From Streptomyces canus (lineage in GTDB: Bacteria; Actinomycetota; Actinomycetes; Streptomycetales; Streptomycetaceae), in the NCBI RefSeq assembly GCF_030816965.1, contig NZ_JAUSYQ010000002.1:4125001-4189000 (forward strand): a stretch of DNA of 64,000 nt, read 5' to 3'. The notes beneath the pieces are model-generated. The model was not told where the DNA came from. It ran no database searches and worked only from the letters and a program-made list of their open reading frames with translations. Below, in pieces: positions 62,301-64,000 of the stretch. The number at the start of each line of letters is the position of its first letter. The first letter of the stretch is position 1. Made by a program: the position numbers and the translations under genes.

Positions 62301-63599
62301 TCAGTTCCAGGTGCGGGACCTCAGCGGCAGCCCGGACGCGCCGGATTCGGTGGTTCTGACGGCGAGTACCTGGTTGACGCCGATGCGGTTGCGTTCGAAG
62401 GCGAGGGCGCACGCGGCCATGTACAGCCGCCACACACGGGCCCGCCCGGGCCCGGCGAGCCGGACCGCGCGCTGCCACTGTGCCTCCAGGTTGGTGACCC
62501 AGCGGCGCAGGGTGTGGGCGTAGTGCTCGCGGATCGACTCCACGTCCCGCACCTCGAACCCGGCTCGCTCCAGCATGGTCACGGTGGTGCCGAGAGGGGC
62601 GAGTTCGCCGTCGGGGAAGACGTAGGCGTCGATGAACTCGTTGAGGTCGTACGCCGATTCGTCGCGCTGCGGGCGCCGGGCGATCTGGTGGTTGAGGAGC
62701 CGTCCGCCGGGCTTCAGGAGCTTCAGCAGGACCTCGGCGTACTCCAAGTACGGTTCCGCGCCGACGTGTTCGGCCATGCCGATGGAGGAGACGGCGTCGT
62801 ACGGCCCGTCGGTGACGTCCCGGTAGTCCTGTACCCGGATCTCGACCCGGTCGGTGAGCCCCTCGTCGGCGACGCGCTTGCGGGCGTAGGCCGCCTGCTC
62901 CTGGGAGAGGGTGATGCCGACGACGCTCACGCCGTACTCGCGGGCGGCGTGGATGGCCATGGAGCCCCATCCGCAGCCCACGTCGAGGAGCCTTTGCCCG
63001 GCCCGCAGATCGAGCTTGCGGCAGACGAGGTCGAGCTTGTCGCGCTGGGCGCGCTCCAGGGTTCCCTCGGGCTCGGGAGCCTCCCAGTAGGCGCACGAGT
63101 ACACCATCGACGGTCCGAGGACGATCTCGTAGAAGCCGTTGCCGACGTCGTAGTGGTGGCTGATGGCCCGCTTGTCGCTGCGCCTGGTGTGCAGATGGCC
63201 GCGGGCCCGGCGGATCTCCTCGGGCGGCGGGGCGGGCGGCAGCGGCGGTCCGGCGAGGGCGACGAGCCCGCGGACGGCGGAGCGCACCTCGGGGTCGCGC
63301 AGGGCCTGGAAGAGGGTCCTGGCGTCCTCTCCGCGCTCCCAGACGAGCCCCGAGATCAGGTCGAGGGCGGTGTAGAGATCGCCGTCGATGTCCAGGTCTC
63401 CCGTGACCCAGGCGCGGGCCAGCCCCAGCTCACCCGGCTTGAACAGCAGCCGGCGCACGGCACGCCGGTTGCGCACGACCAGCGCGGGCGCGTCCGGCGG
63501 CCCGGCCTCCGAACCGTCCCAGGCGCGGATCCGCAGCGGTAGCGGCACTCCCAGCAACTGTCCGACGAGGTCTCTGAGCCGCAGCGCGGCATCTGCCAT
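62301..63599 (-). CDS. Cyclopropane-fatty-acyl-phospholipid synthase family methyltransferase
   Basis: The 432-residue SAM-dependent methyltransferase has an N-terminal lipid-binding-like region, then ISHHYDVGNGFYEIVLGPSMVYSCAYW, the SAM motif LLDVGCGWGSMAIHAARE, and SIGMAEHVGAEPY, all typical of CFA synthases. The product could methylate unsaturated lipids or related substrates. ATG 63599 has GGAGG upstream. The exact lipid product cannot be inferred. Confidence 0.9.
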   Translation of the reverse strand: MADAALRLRDLVGQLLGVPLPLRIRAWDGSEAGPPDAPALVVRNRRAVRRLLFKPGELGLARAWVTGDLDIDGDLYTALDLISGLVWERGEDARTLFQALRDPEVRSAVRGLVALAGPPLPPAPPPEEIRRARGHLHTRRSDKRAISHHYDVGNGFYEIVLGPSMVYSCAYWEAPEPEGTLERAQRDKLDLVCRKLDLRAGQRLLDVGCGWGSMAIHAAREYGVSVVGITLSQEQAAYARKRVADEGLTDRVEIRVQDYRDVTDGPYDAVSSIGMAEHVGAEPYLEYAEVLLKLLKPGGRLLNHQIARRPQRDESAYDLNEFIDAYVFPDGELAPLGTTVTMLERAGFEVRDVESIREHYAHTLRRWVTNLEAQWQRAVRLAGPGRARVWRLYMAACALAFERNRIGVNQVLAVRTTESGASGLPLRSRTWN

Positions 63600-63737
63600 G
63601 GCGTACACCTCCGTGACGAGGATCCCGGAATTGTCCACCTTGGTAAACAGCGGCATGCCGGGACGCAGTCCCTTCGGCGGGTTACGTCTGGGCAAAACAC
63701 ATGCAACGACCACGTACATCCGGTGGGCGCGGGAACG

Positions 63738-63779
63738 CCGAAGGACCTCCCGCACCACGGATGGCGGGAGGTCCTTCGG
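63738..63779. terminator. 16-bp terminator after the NADH dehydrogenase gene
   Basis: CCGAAGGACCTCCCGC (63738-63753) and GCGGGAGGTCCTTCGG (63764-63779) form a perfect 16-bp stem with a 10-nt loop, just downstream of the ndh stop on the minus strand. It should end transcription from ndh before the methyltransferase. Confidence 0.85.
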
Positions 63780-63802
63780 GGTGGATCAGCGACCGGAGCC
63801 GG

Positions 63803-64000
63803 TCAGGAGGCCTTCGCCTCGGTCTTCTTCGGCTCGGCGGCCGGCACGGGCCTCGCGGCCTCGTAGAACTCCTCGCGCGGGTTCTCCATGGCGCCGAGGG
63901 AGACGACCTCGCGCTTGAGGAACATGCCGAGAGTCCAGTCGGCGAAGACGCGGATCTTGCGGTTCCAGGTCGGCATGGCCAGACCGTGGTAGCCGCGGTG
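63803..64000 (-). CDS. Type II NADH dehydrogenase, C-terminal end (cut by window edge)
   Basis: Only the last 65 residues are present. They read HRGYHGLAMPTWNRKIRVFADWTLGMFLKREVVSLGAMENPREEF and a Lys/Ala-rich tail. The HGYHGLA and ADWTL segments, near a C-terminal amphipathic helix, are characteristic of NDH-2 (single-subunit, non-proton-pumping NADH:quinone oxidoreductase). The rest of the protein lies outside the window. Confidence 0.75.
   Translation of the reverse strand, partial: HRGYHGLAMPTWNRKIRVFADWTLGMFLKREVVSLGAMENPREEFYEAARPVPAAEPKKTEAKAS

Overview
The window is high-GC actinobacterial DNA and almost certainly Streptomyces chromosome. It has very GC-rich third codon positions, GTG and TTG starts with strong Shine-Dalgarno sites, 4-nt ATGA/GTGA overlaps in operons, sortase-anchored surface proteins, a SigI-type partner-switching module, roadblock proteins, and a tRNA-Leu with a UAA anticodon matching the developmental tRNA BldA. 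Most genes are conserved core genes. The least explained part is the stretch from about 52.9 to 56.9 kb.

Layout. 0-2.7 kb: start of an acyl-CoA dehydrogenase, a UDP-glucose/GDP-mannose dehydrogenase, and a decayed nitrilase-family gene next to short imperfect repeats. 3.2-7.5 kb: a copper-type envelope cluster (Ala/Gly/Pro-rich membrane-anchored protein, CopC-CopD fusion, cupredoxin with a duplicated C-terminal module, YceI-like protein, second cupredoxin). 7.5-14.6 kb: CGNR regulator, two VOC proteins, an M19 dipeptidase fragment, a MerR/Old Yellow Enzyme pair, an intact M19 dipeptidase, purE-purK, and a GtrA protein. 14.6-18.5 kb: an OmpR-type response regulator with a frameshifted sensor kinase, then a POT peptide transporter. 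18.5-26 kb: three secreted envelope proteins, two with sortase signals, then prsI-arsI/sigI and a sigma-like/ricin-like hybrid membrane protein.

26-31.5 kb is a histidine-utilisation operon (hutU, M20 amidohydrolase, hutF, hutI) read leftward from a recognisable promoter. 31.7-36.2 kb carries a PLP fold-III decarboxylase-like protein, a cluster of three roadblock proteins and a DUF4388-like protein, and a small membrane protein. 36.2-42 kb has an RpiR regulator coupled to an ammonia-lyase-like protein with an atypical MIO motif, divergent from an osmoprotectant-type ABC importer. 42-52.7 kb is housekeeping: SDR/XRE pair, cystathionine beta-synthase, SGNH hydrolase, thiolase, Bax-inhibitor-like protein and pobA, with several clear terminators.

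52.9-56.9 kb looks like an undescribed peptide-maturation locus. Two tandem, closely related 71-72 residue peptides share a leader-like N-terminus and differ at the C-terminus. They lie upstream of a PqqD-like/M50 membrane metalloprotease and a secreted four-cysteine protein. A helix-turn-helix gene is divergent, and two similar dyads 22 bp apart lie between. A 14-bp hairpin separates the peptides from the protease gene. 57-64 kb holds degenerate repeats, a small conserved ORF, bldA, a MacB/FtsX-type ABC transporter, a cyclopropane-fatty-acid-synthase-like methyltransferase and the end of a type II NADH dehydrogenase. All assignments come from reading motifs and sequence; no database search was run.
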